Positions 17,755 to 27,043 are shown, counted from the stretch's first letter. The stretch: 64,000 nucleotides of DNA from Faecalibacterium sp. UBA1762 (GCA_002314755.1 DCHC01000039.1:1-64000); one strand, 5' to 3'. The notes: generated by a model from the letters alone, not told the origin. Numbers and translations are program-made.

Positions 17755-18570
17755 TCAGCCCTCTGCTTTGGATAGACCGACCGCTGTGCGGATATCCCAG
17801 CCGCCGTTTTCCAACAGCTGTTCTGCTTTGGCATATTCCTGCCCGGTCAAATCACAGGTGATACGGACCATCCGGTCCCGAAGCTTTTTATTGGTGGGAC
17901 GCAGATTGACCATCAGATTTTCGCAGACCTTACCGGTTTGTACCATAGCACCAGTGGAGATGATATTCAGTACCATCTTTTGCGCGTTGCCTGCTTTTAA
18001 CCGGGTCGACCCGGTCAGAACCTCTTCGCCGGTCGGTGTGACGATAGTATAATCGGCTATCTTTTCCAGCGGAGAATCCGTGTTACAAACTAGGGCAAAG
18101 GTGATTGCACTGTTTTCTTTTGCGGCGGACAGCGCGGCTGCCACATAGTTTGCTCCGCCGGAGGCCGAAATACCAATCACGGTATCCTTTTGGGTGGGAA
18201 GCTTTGCCAGCATATCCTGTCTGCCCGCGTCAGCGCTGTCCTCCGCCCCTTCTGCAGCGCGGAACATGGCACCGTTACCGCCTGCAATAACGGCGGAAAC
18301 CGTGTCGTAGGATACACCAAAGGTGGGGGGGCATTCTGCCGCGTCCATAACGGCGATCCGGCCGGAGGTACCGGCGCCGACATAGTAAAGGTGACCGCCT
18401 GCGGCAATAGATGCCGCAGCGGCAGCAATGGCCTTTTCAATGGCGGGCTTGGCAGCGGCGACGGCACGCACACTGTTCAGATTCTCCTCAATCATGATAT
18501 CAAAAAAATCCGAACTGCTCATGGTGTCCAGATGTGTGGTTTTGGGGTTGCGTTGTTCCGTTCTGTTCAT
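17755..18570 (-). CDS. murQ: N-acetylmuramic acid 6-phosphate etherase
   Basis: A 271-residue SIS-domain lyase that splits the lactyl ether of MurNAc-6-phosphate to give GlcNAc-6-phosphate and lactate in cell-wall recycling. Signature segments are TEQRNPKTTHLD, GAGTSGRIAVMDAAECPPTF, AEDSADAG, VIGISASGGANYV and STRLKAGNAQKMVLN. AAGGAG precedes ATG. It is about 25 residues shorter at the C-terminus than typical MurQ (near 300), because it ends after AVGLSKAEG within the small helical domain; the catalytic core is complete. Its stop lies six bases from that of the convergent ATPase gene. Confidence 0.92.
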   Translation of the reverse strand: MNRTEQRNPKTTHLDTMSSSDFFDIMIEENLNSVRAVAAAKPAIEKAIAAAAASIAAGGHLYYVGAGTSGRIAVMDAAECPPTFGVSYDTVSAVIAGGNGAMFRAAEGAEDSADAGRQDMLAKLPTQKDTVIGISASGGANYVAAALSAAKENSAITFALVCNTDSPLEKIADYTIVTPTGEEVLTGSTRLKAGNAQKMVLNIISTGAMVQTGKVCENLMVNLRPTNKKLRDRMVRITCDLTGQEYAKAEQLLENGGWDIRTAVGLSKAEG

Positions 18571-18682
18571 GGTCAGGCTCCTTGTGGATCAATATGGTCT
18601 AAGATTTGGTTAACTTACCAGCCTATTTTATCATAAACAGAGCGAAAATCCAATCCGTTTTTTACGAACGTAAAAGATGCAT

Positions 18683-19357
18683 CTACAGCACATATTTTAT
18701 CATACAGATAGCCTGCTGCAGGCTACCCAGATTGACAAACAGATGAAAGACTGTATGAAAATACCGTTTTTTTATTCCGATGGCGTAGAGCAGTGCGCCA
18801 ACGGTGTAGCAAATACCGCCGCCCAGCAACCATAAAAAGCCCGGAAGGGTGATCGCTTCGACCGTTTCGTTCAAGATCAATAGGACGCACCAACCAAGCC
18901 CCAGGTAGCATGCCATGGAAAAAAATCGGTATTTTTTCAGGTCAATGGCAGTAAAGACTGCAGCAGTAGCTGCAATGCCCCATACCGTGCCGAAAACAGC
19001 CCAGGCGACAGCCGGGTGGCGGATACGTACTGCGGAAAGCAGAACAGGGGTGTAGCTGCCGGCAATCAGAAGATAGATGGTACAGTGGTCAATAATCTGG
19101 AAAACTTTTTTGGCGGTGTTTTTTGCCATACCGTGATAGATGCTGGACATGGTGAAAAGATCAATCAGGGTAAAACCGTAGATGGCGGCAGATACCACAC
19201 CCCAGACATTTCGGTGAAGAATAGCGGTCAGAATGCAGATAACCGTAATGACTGTTGCGGTAGCTGCACCGACAATATGGGTGATCATGTTGGCATGTTC
19301 CTCTGCTTCGGTATAAGCAGGAAGGGTGCGTTGGCTTAGCGGCATTCTTTTTTGCAT
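18683..19357 (-). CDS. Hemolysin III / YqfA family membrane protein
   Basis: A 224-residue protein of the PAQR-related hemolysin III family with seven predicted membrane helices. EEHANMITHIVGAA near residue 18, SSIYHG with the conserved His, and DHCTIYLLIAGSYTPVLL with conserved Asp-His and Tyr are family hallmarks. The C-terminal YFHTVFHLFVNLGS holds two more conserved histidines, which bind zinc in relatives. AAGGAGGTATCCCT precedes ATG. Function in bacteria is poorly defined (membrane-stress or lipid-related hydrolase activity has been proposed for the superfamily). Confidence 0.9.
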   Translation of the reverse strand: MQKRMPLSQRTLPAYTEAEEHANMITHIVGAATATVITVICILTAILHRNVWGVVSAAIYGFTLIDLFTMSSIYHGMAKNTAKKVFQIIDHCTIYLLIAGSYTPVLLSAVRIRHPAVAWAVFGTVWGIAATAAVFTAIDLKKYRFFSMACYLGLGWCVLLILNETVEAITLPGFLWLLGGGICYTVGALLYAIGIKKRYFHTVFHLFVNLGSLQQAICMIKYVL

Positions 19358-19479
19358 AGGGATACCTCCTTGTTTGACAGTGAGTGGAATGATGGGTTGA
19401 ACTTATGCTTTTATTGTAGAAGCCAACCGCAAGAGAGGCAAGCCACCGGCGGGTTTTGGGATGCTACTCTGTGTAGAGA

Positions 19480-19512
19480 AAGAAAAATGGACAGTAGAGA
19501 CTGTCTCTACTG
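19480..19512 (-). terminator. Terminator after the membrane acyltransferase gene
   Basis: A perfect 9-3-9 inverted repeat (CAGTAGAGA and TCTCTACTG, 19492-19512) is followed on the minus strand by TCCATTTTTCTTT. It lies in the 248-base space between the acyltransferase stop and the hemolysin III start. I see nothing else convincing in that space. Confidence 0.6.
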
Positions 19513-19605
19513 CCCTATATTGGTGCGCCAATGTTATAAAAATTACAGAATACGCACCCCAACCTTTTGACAGTGAAAAATCTGTCCAAAGGCCGGGACA
19601 CTTTT

Positions 19606-20685
19606 TTACTTTTCCGCTTTATGGACCGCCCGTTTCCTCTTGAAACGGATCCAAATCTCACATAGGCCGTATGAAGCGACAAAGACCGCTGCCAGCAGCA
19701 GGAAAAAACATAACCAGGTGATCTTCCAACCGGCAAGCAGGATACCGAAATACCGGGGCCAAAGGATCGCTACCCAGCTGATGCAATAAATAGTATTCAG
19801 ATGTTTGCTGCTATAAGTCACAAACCGACTATCCCCCAACCTTGTTTTCTCGGTGATAAAATAACATACGGAAAACAGAAGCATCGGGAAACAAAGACCG
19901 TAAACGACATTTTTAATATCCATAAAGTAGTAGGAACCGTCGTTGGAATAGTAATCGTAATAATCGGTAAACATTTGGTAGTATGCCAAAAGAACACCAG
20001 CGGTGCCGATAGGCAAAAGACGCTTATACAGAGCGGTCTTATCATTACAGTGCATCAGTATTTCGCCGAGATACACACCGGCTGCAGGATAGATAAACCA
20101 GTTTAAAAAGGGAAAGAAGGACCATTCATTGGCGCCCCAGAACAGGTCGCAAAAAGCGTCTGAGCATTCATAACCGGTGGAACGCCAGGCCAGAATATCT
20201 CCCAGACCGGCCATTAGCAGACCGATCAACAGCTGATAGGCAGGTTCAACCCTCCATTTTTTGAAAAGGCCCATCACAATCATAGCTAAACCGGCAAAGG
20301 GGAGAATATCTACCATATAAAAAGAGGGAAACAGACCGAAAAGCTGCAGAGAGGGGTTGATGAGCCGTACAATCAGTTCAGGGATGGTGGCCCGGATCAG
20401 ATTCAACAGATATCCTAAAAGCAATAACTCTGTGCCGCGTGAAATAAGAAGCCGGGGTTGATTGTGATGCGAAAAGACTACCCCGATACCCATGCAAACC
20501 ATAAAGACAGGGGCGGCAAATTCACCCCCTAGAAGATCGAAAAAGAGCGCTCCCGGGGAGTCCGGCTCCAGAAAATACATGCCGCAGTGACAGCTGATCA
20601 TCAGAAAGATTGCGATACATTTAGCCAGATCCAGTTCGGATTGGCGGATTCGATTGGGTTTATCCTGACTTAGATAAGAATACAT
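19606..20685 (-). CDS. Membrane acyltransferase (DUF1624/HGSNAT-like)
   Basis: A polytopic protein of about 359 residues with ten or so membrane helices. It opens with RQSELDLAKCIAIFLMISCH, where an Asp-Leu-Ala-Lys helix and a His at the membrane face resemble acyltransferase-3 and heparan-glucosaminide N-acetyltransferase-like families; GEFAAPVFMVCMGIGVVF follows. Such proteins move acyl groups across the membrane onto extracytoplasmic sugars. ATG 20685 (MYSYL) is better spaced from AAAGGG than ATG 20697, which touches it. The substrate cannot be read from context; polysaccharide O-acetylation is one option. Confidence 0.72.
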   Translation of the reverse strand: MYSYLSQDKPNRIRQSELDLAKCIAIFLMISCHCGMYFLEPDSPGALFFDLLGGEFAAPVFMVCMGIGVVFSHHNQPRLLISRGTELLLLGYLLNLIRATIPELIVRLINPSLQLFGLFPSFYMVDILPFAGLAMIVMGLFKKWRVEPAYQLLIGLLMAGLGDILAWRSTGYECSDAFCDLFWGANEWSFFPFLNWFIYPAAGVYLGEILMHCNDKTALYKRLLPIGTAGVLLAYYQMFTDYYDYYSNDGSYYFMDIKNVVYGLCFPMLLFSVCYFITEKTRLGDSRFVTYSSKHLNTIYCISWVAILWPRYFGILLAGWKITWLCFFLLLAAVFVASYGLCEIWIRFKRKRAVHKAEK

Positions 20686-20793
20686 GATGACATTCATCCC
20701 TTTCTTGAGGTTGTCCGGAGAGGGGGTTGAAAAATCTATTATTCAACCTTAGCTCCTTGCTTATTCCTATTATACTACGCATTCAATAGAAAG

Positions 20794-22518
20794 TCAGCAG
20801 TACTGCCATTTTTCTACATCAAAGACACCTCGGGTGGTAATTTTTAATTTGGGAATGACCGGAAGACTCATGAAGGACAGGGTCATAAACGGGTCGATAT
20901 TCCGCAAGACGCCCAAAGCGTAGGCAGCGGATTTGGTTTCCTTCAGTTGGCTGTTGACCCATTCCAGCGGCATATCGCTAATCAGCCCGGCAATGGGAAG
21001 TGGCAGCGCGGAGAGAACCTTTCCATCCTTTACTACAATAATGCCGCCGTTCATTTCCCGTATTTGGTTGACGGCGAAGGAGATATCCCCATCGGTATAG
21101 CCGACCGCAATAATGTTATGGCTGTCATGGGCGACGCTGGTGGCGACGGCACCCTCTTTTAAACCGTAGCCGCGGAGGTAACCGACACCGATATGACCGG
21201 TATTTTGATGTCGCTCCACAACTGCGATTTTCAGAATATCGGCTGACGGATCGGCCTTTTCTGCAAAACCCAGATTTTCTGTGACGATTTCGCCGGGGAT
21301 AATCCCTACCAGTGCCAGCCTTCCTGCGGAAAAATCGGCGGCAGTGGTTCGGGAAAGGTGGAAGGTATGTCGGGCTTTTTCTTCCAAATCGGGAGAGATA
21401 GCGGCCTCAAACGGGGAGACAACACCGTCCCGGTATACGATGCTGCCGCGTTTGATGACGGTTTCTACACGAAAATCGTTCAGATTATCCACAACTGCCA
21501 TATCCGCCAAAAGACCGGGGGCGATGGCGCCCTTATGGTTTTGGATAAAGTATTTTGCCGCATCATAGGTTGCCGCTTTTACGGCAATTATTGGGTCTAC
21601 GCCCAAACTGACGGCCTTACGGATGATATAGTCAATGTGACCCAGCTCCAGTAGATCACTGGGGTGCTTATCATCGGTTGCAAACATGCAACGGCCGGAA
21701 TATTTACCGTTTAATAGCGGAACCAGAGCCTTTAAGTTTTTCGCGGCGGTTCCTTCGCGAATCATAATATACTGACCGAGCCGTAGTTTTTCCAGCGCGT
21801 TTTCCAGGGTGTCGCACTCGTGGTCAGAATACACGCCGGCGGCTATGTAAGCATTCAAGTTTTTTCCGGATAGGCCCGGAGCGTGACCGTCTATCTTTTT
21901 ATGGTATCGTTGAGAGGCAACTATTTTGGTAATGACCTCCCGGTCGCCGTTGATTACACCCACATAGTTCATCATCTCGGCAAGGCCCAAAATACGCTGG
22001 TCGGTATAGAACGGTTCCATGTTTTCGGGGGTAAGCCGTGCACCTGACTCATCCATGGGGGTGGCAGGTACACAGCTGGGCAGCATAAAGCGGACGTCAA
22101 TCGGCAGGTTTTCGGTTGCTTCCAGCATATAGCGAATTCCGTCCGGTCCCATCACATTGGCAATTTCGTGAGGGTCTACCATGACGGTGGTGGTACCGTG
22201 GGATACGACTGCTTTGGCAAACTCCGCGGGTTTAACCAGACTGCTCTCCAGATGGATATGGGCGTCAATCAGACCGGGGGTAACAATCTTACCGGAGACA
22301 TCCAGCTCAAAGATGCCTTCATAGCTGCCGATACCTGCAATCAGCTCGCCGCTGATCGCAATATCTCCCTTGCAGATTTCGCCGGAAAAAACATTGACAT
22401 ATCGGGCGTTTTTCAGCACGAAATCCGCTTTTTGTTTGCCTGTTGCAACGGCGATCAGTTTATCCTTTTCTGCATACTTTCTTTCAAAATGTTCCCCGAC
22501 GATTTCATTCGGTTTCAT
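20794..22518 (-). CDS. ade: Adenine deaminase
   Basis: A 574-residue amidohydrolase that converts adenine to hypoxanthine and ammonia for purine salvage. Metal-ligand motifs are visible: DAHIHLESS, SHGTTTVMVDPHEIANV, KIDGHAPGLSG, YSDHECDT and FATDDKHPSDL; the C-terminal domain has VAHDSHNIIAVG. The start is ATG 22518 (MKPNEIVGEHF), seven bases after GGAG; the frame is open to 22563. Length and order match bacterial Ade. Its stop is well separated from the downstream acyltransferase gene. No purine riboswitch is seen in the short upstream gap. Confidence 0.94.
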   Translation of the reverse strand: MKPNEIVGEHFERKYAEKDKLIAVATGKQKADFVLKNARYVNVFSGEICKGDIAISGELIAGIGSYEGIFELDVSGKIVTPGLIDAHIHLESSLVKPAEFAKAVVSHGTTTVMVDPHEIANVMGPDGIRYMLEATENLPIDVRFMLPSCVPATPMDESGARLTPENMEPFYTDQRILGLAEMMNYVGVINGDREVITKIVASQRYHKKIDGHAPGLSGKNLNAYIAAGVYSDHECDTLENALEKLRLGQYIMIREGTAAKNLKALVPLLNGKYSGRCMFATDDKHPSDLLELGHIDYIIRKAVSLGVDPIIAVKAATYDAAKYFIQNHKGAIAPGLLADMAVVDNLNDFRVETVIKRGSIVYRDGVVSPFEAAISPDLEEKARHTFHLSRTTAADFSAGRLALVGIIPGEIVTENLGFAEKADPSADILKIAVVERHQNTGHIGVGYLRGYGLKEGAVATSVAHDSHNIIAVGYTDGDISFAVNQIREMNGGIIVVKDGKVLSALPLPIAGLISDMPLEWVNSQLKETKSAAYALGVLRNIDPFMTLSFMSLPVIPKLKITTRGVFDVEKWQYC

Positions 22519-22559
22519 GGGCATTCTCCTTTTTTGAATGTTGTCTGTTATGGATTTGA

Positions 22560-23123
22560 TCAATCCTCCGGCAGTCTGCCGTAGTCATTCCATTCCCCAT
22601 ACAGTTTACCCATTGCGGTTTGTGATATCAAATGGGACAGTGCTTTTTTGTATTCCGTTTCAGATCGTTTTTTGGTAAAGGCAAGGTTGTACAGCCGTAC
22701 CCGCTGATAAAGTGGGGGAAAAGCAGAAAACTGCTGCCATACACCCGCGCTGCAGATATCGGCCACGACCTCTGGGTTTGGTGTAAAGTGCATATCGGGG
22801 AATACCGCGCGGCCGGCGTCGGTCATCAGACCCAATTGCTCCAGCCGACGAACCCGCTGCTTATTCAGCTCGGTCCAGTTTGTGTTTTTGGCACGGGGAG
22901 TAAACCGCTGCACCCGAACGCCGTTTACCATGCCGAGGGTGGAATCAATCCATCCGAAGCACAGGGCCTGTTCCACCGCATCCAGATACCAAAAACGGCC
23001 ATCCTCCTTGGGCCTGCCCCGTTTCAGCTCTACCCAGCATTCCGTTGCTGTTGCCGCGTTCTGGGCCAACCAAGAACGAAATTCCTCTTTGTTTTTTACT
23101 GTCAACACATTGCCAGACATCAT
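22560..23123 (-). CDS. YdeI/OmpD-associated family protein
   Basis: A 187-residue soluble protein of the YdeI family: ECWVELKRG near residue 29, LDAVEQALCFGWIDS, RFTPRAKNTNWTELNKQRV and a C-terminal TEYKKALSHL helical part. This family is often found near stress genes and its biochemical role is not established. AGGTG precedes ATG. It lies 41 bases upstream of ade in the same orientation and may be cotranscribed. Confidence 0.85.
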   Translation of the reverse strand: MMSGNVLTVKNKEEFRSWLAQNAATATECWVELKRGRPKEDGRFWYLDAVEQALCFGWIDSTLGMVNGVRVQRFTPRAKNTNWTELNKQRVRRLEQLGLMTDAGRAVFPDMHFTPNPEVVADICSAGVWQQFSAFPPLYQRVRLYNLAFTKKRSETEYKKALSHLISQTAMGKLYGEWNDYGRLPED

Positions 23124-23159
23124 AAGGCACCTACTTTTCTGTCTAATTATTCCCGGGAG

Positions 23160-23477
23160 CTAAAAAACCAGCTGAACCAAAATCATATAGAGGACGGTAC
23201 TGACAACGATGGATAACAAGGTATTCCGTTTCCATGCGTGCAGAGTCATGGCAACGCCGATGCACAAAAGCTCCGGTATACCATGGCTGCCGGTGGTAAA
23301 GCTGATATTCCGGACGCAATAGACTACCAAAACGCTCATGCAGGCGGGGGGGAGCAGAGCACCCAACGCAGTAACCCAATGGGCGGGCTGCTGGCCGCGG
23401 CCGAAAAGCAGAAAAGGAGTGACCCGTATGGCAAAGGTGACCCCTGCCATCACTAAAAGTATCATCATGGTTTGCAT
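23160..23477 (-). CDS. azlD: Branched-chain amino acid exporter small subunit AzlD
   Basis: A 105-residue protein with four predicted membrane helices, the typical AzlD size. FAIRVTPFLLFGR near the N-terminus and LLPPACMSVLVVYC are family-like. It starts at ATG 23477 inside the azlC gene, overlapping it by 13 bases, so translation is coupled and the two subunits probably form one exporter for leucine, isoleucine, valine or analogues. Confidence 0.88.
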   Translation of the reverse strand: MQTMMILLVMAGVTFAIRVTPFLLFGRGQQPAHWVTALGALLPPACMSVLVVYCVRNISFTTGSHGIPELLCIGVAMTLHAWKRNTLLSIVVSTVLYMILVQLVF

Positions 23478-24181
23478 ATCGAATCGCCTCCTTTGCTCTG
23501 TTTTTTGGTATCCATAGCGTCTGTGAGCAAAAGAATAACGGAGAGGACAATCAAGCCGGGAATCAAAAACTGCTCTGGCCCCAGCAGTTTTAACGAAAGC
23601 AGAATGACGGCTAAACCGGCAACCTGCGCACGGTGATCCGGGTGGGTCTTCCACTGCTCTACAAACAGTACGGCAAACAGCGCAGTCATAGCAAAATCCA
23701 GCCCTTCGGTATTGACGGTGATCCACCCGCCTACGGTAGCACCGAGTACCGAACCGGCAATCCAATAGAGGTGATCCAACAGGGTGACCCACAGATAAAA
23801 GGCATCTGCAGGAACATCCGGTGGGGTTGGGGTCGTGGACAAAATGGCATAAGTTTCATCAGTCAAGCCGAAAATCAGATACGACTTTTTTGCTCCGGTC
23901 TGTCTGTATTGGGTTATCATGGAAAGGCCGTAGAAAAAATGACGGAAGTTTAAAATAAAAATCACCACAGCAGTCTGTAGAAGGGAAGCGCCGGCAGTGA
24001 GCAAACCCACCCCCAGAAACTGGGCGCTTCCGGCGTAGATAATACAGCTGGACAGAAACACCCAGCCCACACCGAATCCGTTTTGCTGCATCAGTAGCCC
24101 AAAGGCAATACCAAGGGAAAGGTAGCCGGCCAGAACCGGAAGGGTAAAGGGAAAAGCTTTTTTCCAGGCACGAACTTTCAA
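23465..24181 (-). CDS. azlC: Branched-chain amino acid exporter large subunit AzlC
   Basis: A 238-residue polytopic protein. FTLPVLAGYLSLGIAFGLLM near the start, IIYAGSAQFLGVGLL, LNFRHFFYGLSM and FGLTDETYAI are the AzlC signatures. Translation probably starts at TTG 24181, eleven bases after GAAGGGG. It overlaps azlD. A decayed copy of its 5' end lies at 25766-25858. Confidence 0.9.
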   Translation of the reverse strand: MKVRAWKKAFPFTLPVLAGYLSLGIAFGLLMQQNGFGVGWVFLSSCIIYAGSAQFLGVGLLTAGASLLQTAVVIFILNFRHFFYGLSMITQYRQTGAKKSYLIFGLTDETYAILSTTPTPPDVPADAFYLWVTLLDHLYWIAGSVLGATVGGWITVNTEGLDFAMTALFAVLFVEQWKTHPDHRAQVAGLAVILLSLKLLGPEQFLIPGLIVLSVILLLTDAMDTKKQSKGGDSICKP

Positions 24182-24323
24182 ATACTATTGCACCCCTTCT
24201 GTCATTTTGTGAGAAAAGTTTTCTATCTGTAATTATACCATATTTTTCAATCAAATTGCGAGCAAATTACTGTATGTTTTTCTATATTTTGGGGACAGTT
24301 TGTATCTGAAGAAAACGGGATAC

Positions 24324-24352
24324 TTGTTAAAATAAGTTTTTTGTGGTAGAAT
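24324..24352 (+). promoter_or_regulatory. Sigma-A promoter for the acyltransferase gene
   Basis: TTGTTA (24324-24329), a 17-bp AT-rich spacer and TAGAAT (24347-24352) lie 67 bases before the start at 24420, in the 238-base divergent gap between azlC and the acyltransferase gene. Confidence 0.6.
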
Positions 24353-24419
24353 AGTTGCAGAAGGCAAAAGATATTGTAAAAAGTTACGAAAAATGTACAA
24401 TGTAGAAAAGAGAAACAGA

Positions 24420-25697
24420 ATGAACGACACCGCCATTCCACGCTTTGATATGAGAAAGCGTCCGATCAAGTGCCGCTGGTTTTTAAAGCCGATTGCATGG
24501 CTGATTACGTTACCGGGGTTATTGATACACCGCCCGCAGATTACCAAGCAGGGGATGAAGGGCGTGAAACCGCCCTACCTGCTGCTTGGAAACCATAACG
24601 CTTTTTTTGATATGAATGTTTCCGCAGCAGCGACTTTTCCTTATTTCGGCAATTATGTGGTAGCCATCGACGGTTTTATAGGCCGAGAGGGGTTGCTACG
24701 CAATATCGGGTGTATCTGTAAACGCAAATTTACCAATGACCGCACGCTGATCCGTCATATCATGTATGTGATTCAGCATAAAGGTATTGTGGCGATCTAT
24801 CCGGAGGCAAGATACAGCCTGTGCGGTACTACGGCGCCGTTGCCGCAGTCACTGGGCAAGCTTTGTAAAACACTGAACGTGCCGGTGGTCACACTGATCT
24901 GTCACGGGCACCATATCAATCATCCGTTTTGGAATACCCGCCATGAACGGGGAGTCAAGCGCACCCCGGCAGAGATGAAGCTGCTGTTTACCCCGCAGCA
25001 ACTACAGGAAAGCACGGTGGATGAGATTAACGATGCCCTGGTAAAGGCGTTTCAGTATGACGATTTCCGCTGGCAGCTGGATAACAAGATAAAGGTCGAC
25101 TGTGCCGACCGGGCGAAGGGGTTGGAGAAGGTGCTGTATCAGTGCCCCCATTGCCACACCGAGTTTGCTATGCAAAGCGAGGGCAGCCGTCTTTTCTGTA
25201 CTGCCTGTGGCAAGGGCTGGCAGATGACGGAATTTGGTCAGCTTGTTGCGGAAAGTGGCGAGACAGAATTTGAACACATTCCGGACTGGTACGAATGGCA
25301 GCGAAGCAATGTACGCAGAGAAGTGGAGGAGGGCAGCTATTCTACAGGACTTTTGCCTGTTAGGGTGGAAAGTCTGCCCAATGCCAAAGGGTTTCAAAAC
25401 CTTGGCGAAGGTACGCTGCTGCATGATGCCAACGGCTTTACCGTAAAGGTCGGGGCTGAGGGAGAAGACCAACTGACAATGACAAAGTCTGTACCGACCT
25501 TATATTCCTGTCATATAGAATATGAGTATTTGTTTACGCACGGAGACTGCGTTGATTTGAACACATTAGAGGATACCTGGTATATTTATCCCCATGACTG
25601 CAGGTTTTCTGTTACGAAAATGGCCCTTGCAACGGAAGAGCTGTATTTAAAGCACATGCGGGAAACCGGAAAACCCTGTCGACCAGGTCTTGCATAA
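24420..25697 (+). CDS. Lysophospholipid acyltransferase-like protein with C-terminal zinc ribbon
   Basis: About 425 residues. The N-terminal half is a PlsC-type acyltransferase: NHNAFFDM gives the catalytic NHx4D, GREGLLRNIGC follows, and AIYPEARYS corresponds to the EGxR-like block. Residues about 235-275 carry CPHCHTEF and FCTACGKGW, a four-cysteine zinc ribbon. The rest is a beta-rich tail of unknown fold. ATG 24420 is used; ATG 24393 is in frame. It probably acylates a glycerophospholipid or related lipid at the membrane. The extra ribbon and tail are not part of standard PlsC. Confidence 0.78.
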   Translation: MNDTAIPRFDMRKRPIKCRWFLKPIAWLITLPGLLIHRPQITKQGMKGVKPPYLLLGNHNAFFDMNVSAAATFPYFGNYVVAIDGFIGREGLLRNIGCICKRKFTNDRTLIRHIMYVIQHKGIVAIYPEARYSLCGTTAPLPQSLGKLCKTLNVPVVTLICHGHHINHPFWNTRHERGVKRTPAEMKLLFTPQQLQESTVDEINDALVKAFQYDDFRWQLDNKIKVDCADRAKGLEKVLYQCPHCHTEFAMQSEGSRLFCTACGKGWQMTEFGQLVAESGETEFEHIPDWYEWQRSNVRREVEEGSYSTGLLPVRVESLPNAKGFQNLGEGTLLHDANGFTVKVGAEGEDQLTMTKSVPTLYSCHIEYEYLFTHGDCVDLNTLEDTWYIYPHDCRFSVTKMALATEELYLKHMRETGKPCRPGLA

Positions 25698-25709
25698 TTC
25701 GAGACAAAG

Positions 25710-25755
25710 AAAACCCCTGCGCATCAGCTGTCGTATGCCGATGTGCAGGGGTTTT
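25710..25755. terminator. Strong bidirectional terminator
   Basis: A 16-bp stem (AAAACCCCTGCGCATC with GATGTGCAGGGGTTTT, one G-T pair) has a T-run on either strand. It ends the plus-strand acyltransferase transcript and can also stop the minus-strand polysaccharide operon. Confidence 0.8.
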
Positions 25756-25765
25756 GCTGTCTGAC

Positions 25766-25858
25766 CAATCTGAATCCGATTTGCTATATCAGTAACCCAA
25801 AGGCAATTCCCGGTGAAGGGAAATCTACCGGAACCGACAGAGTGTACGAAAAAGCATT
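25766..25858 (-). pseudogene. Relic of an azlC 5' end
   Basis: Reading the minus strand from 25858, NAFSYTLSVPVDFPSPGIAF then GLLI, a TAG stop, and QIGFRLV align with the intact AzlC N-terminus KAFPFTLPVLAGYLSLGIAF GLLMQQNGFGVGW at 24155-24060. The DNA is also clearly alike. It is about 30 codons long with a nonsense codon. The rest of the 242-base gap between 25698 and 25939 holds only the terminator and featureless sequence. Confidence 0.7.
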
Positions 25859-25939
25859 CTACAGGAACAGCGGTATTTTCAAAACGGTATACCGTTCCTT
25901 TATACACATAGGGGCGGTTTTTACGTTATGTCGTGTGGA

Positions 25940-27025
25940 TCAACTGTTTTCCTGGATAATTCGGTTCAGATTCTGTATAAAAGAGTCTATATCAAATTGA
26001 CTATCCCGTAGTATCCTATTACCGTTTTCTCTACAGAGCGACAAAGATTCGTCGATTTTGTTGGCCCAAAGATGTTCCTTCCCCTCGCCAATCGGCAAAA
26101 AACGGGTATACATTCCCATCGCAATTTCGTTACTGACTGTATCGGATATGATCGTCGGCAGCCCTGTACCAACAGCCTCCAAAATAGATAACGGAAAGCC
26201 CTCATGAAGAGAGGGTAATAAAAAAATATCGCTCATATTCAGCAGGGCGTTCACATCTGTTCGATTACCTAAGAATTCTACACTATCACAAAGGCCCATT
26301 TCGATTACCTTATTATGTAGCTGCTGGTTCAGTTCACCGTCTCCAACCAAAAACAGTCGACTGTTTGGTTCTTTCTTGTGATAGCAGTCAAATATCTGTA
26401 GTAAAAAACGGTGATTTTTGGCCGGACGCAGCCTTCCAACATGGATGAGAGCTTTTTGATTGCCTAATAAGAACATTTGTCGATATTGTTCCCGTAGATT
26501 AATATCGAAGTAAAAATGATGTGGGTCAATACCGTTGTGTACTACATGAAAGGGGCTGTTTCCGAATAGGAACTCCCCCGCAATCTGAGAACATGCCAGT
26601 CTAACAGCAGGTATCCGGGGAAGTTGAATTTTTCCTATTGTATGAAGAAGTTTTGTTTTAAAGCCATATCCGTTAACTGAGGAATTATGGCTCAAAATAA
26701 AAATATCAGAACAGAAACGAGATGCCATCTGTATTAAATAGTATGGGCTGAGAGAGTTTAAATGAAAGAAACAACAGTCGAATTTGTTCTTGCGAAAAAC
26801 ACGTTCATTCTCCTGAATATTCCGTATTAAATTTTTCTTTCGTGGATAGACGAAGAAAAAGGAAAAGCCCATTGAGGAAAACTCCTCAAAATAACATGGC
26901 TGTTCATAGGAATCAATCAAAAATGCGAACTGATATCTTTCTTTGTTTCTTATTACAAATTGATAAATTACATTTTCTGTGCCGCCTTTATTTTGCGACA
27001 GACCGATAATGAGCATTTTCTTCAT
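25940..27025 (-). CDS. Glycosyltransferase family 4 (EpsF-like)
   Basis: A 361-residue GT-B transferase: NKGGTENVIYQF at the N-terminus, ILSHNSSVNGYG, HVVHNGIDPHHF, HVGRLRPAKNHRFLL (start of the donor domain) and HEGFPLSILEAVGTGLP with the EX7E glutamates. Very similar in layout to the EpsF-like gene at 29212, so the two are probably paralogues. It is the last gene of the minus-strand polysaccharide operon. Sugar donor unknown. Confidence 0.9.
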   Translation of the reverse strand: MKKMLIIGLSQNKGGTENVIYQFVIRNKERYQFAFLIDSYEQPCYFEEFSSMGFSFFFVYPRKKNLIRNIQENERVFRKNKFDCCFFHLNSLSPYYLIQMASRFCSDIFILSHNSSVNGYGFKTKLLHTIGKIQLPRIPAVRLACSQIAGEFLFGNSPFHVVHNGIDPHHFYFDINLREQYRQMFLLGNQKALIHVGRLRPAKNHRFLLQIFDCYHKKEPNSRLFLVGDGELNQQLHNKVIEMGLCDSVEFLGNRTDVNALLNMSDIFLLPSLHEGFPLSILEAVGTGLPTIISDTVSNEIAMGMYTRFLPIGEGKEHLWANKIDESLSLCRENGNRILRDSQFDIDSFIQNLNRIIQENS

Positions 27026-27043
27026 TCGGATGTGCGTCTCCTA

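Noticed and set aside
19352..19570. A 72-codon plus-strand frame between hemolysin III and the acyltransferase.
   Set aside because: No ribosome site, odd composition and it runs through a terminator hairpin.
22519..22559. Regulatory RNA before adenine deaminase.
   Set aside because: Only about 40 bases separate it from the upstream gene, too short for a riboswitch.
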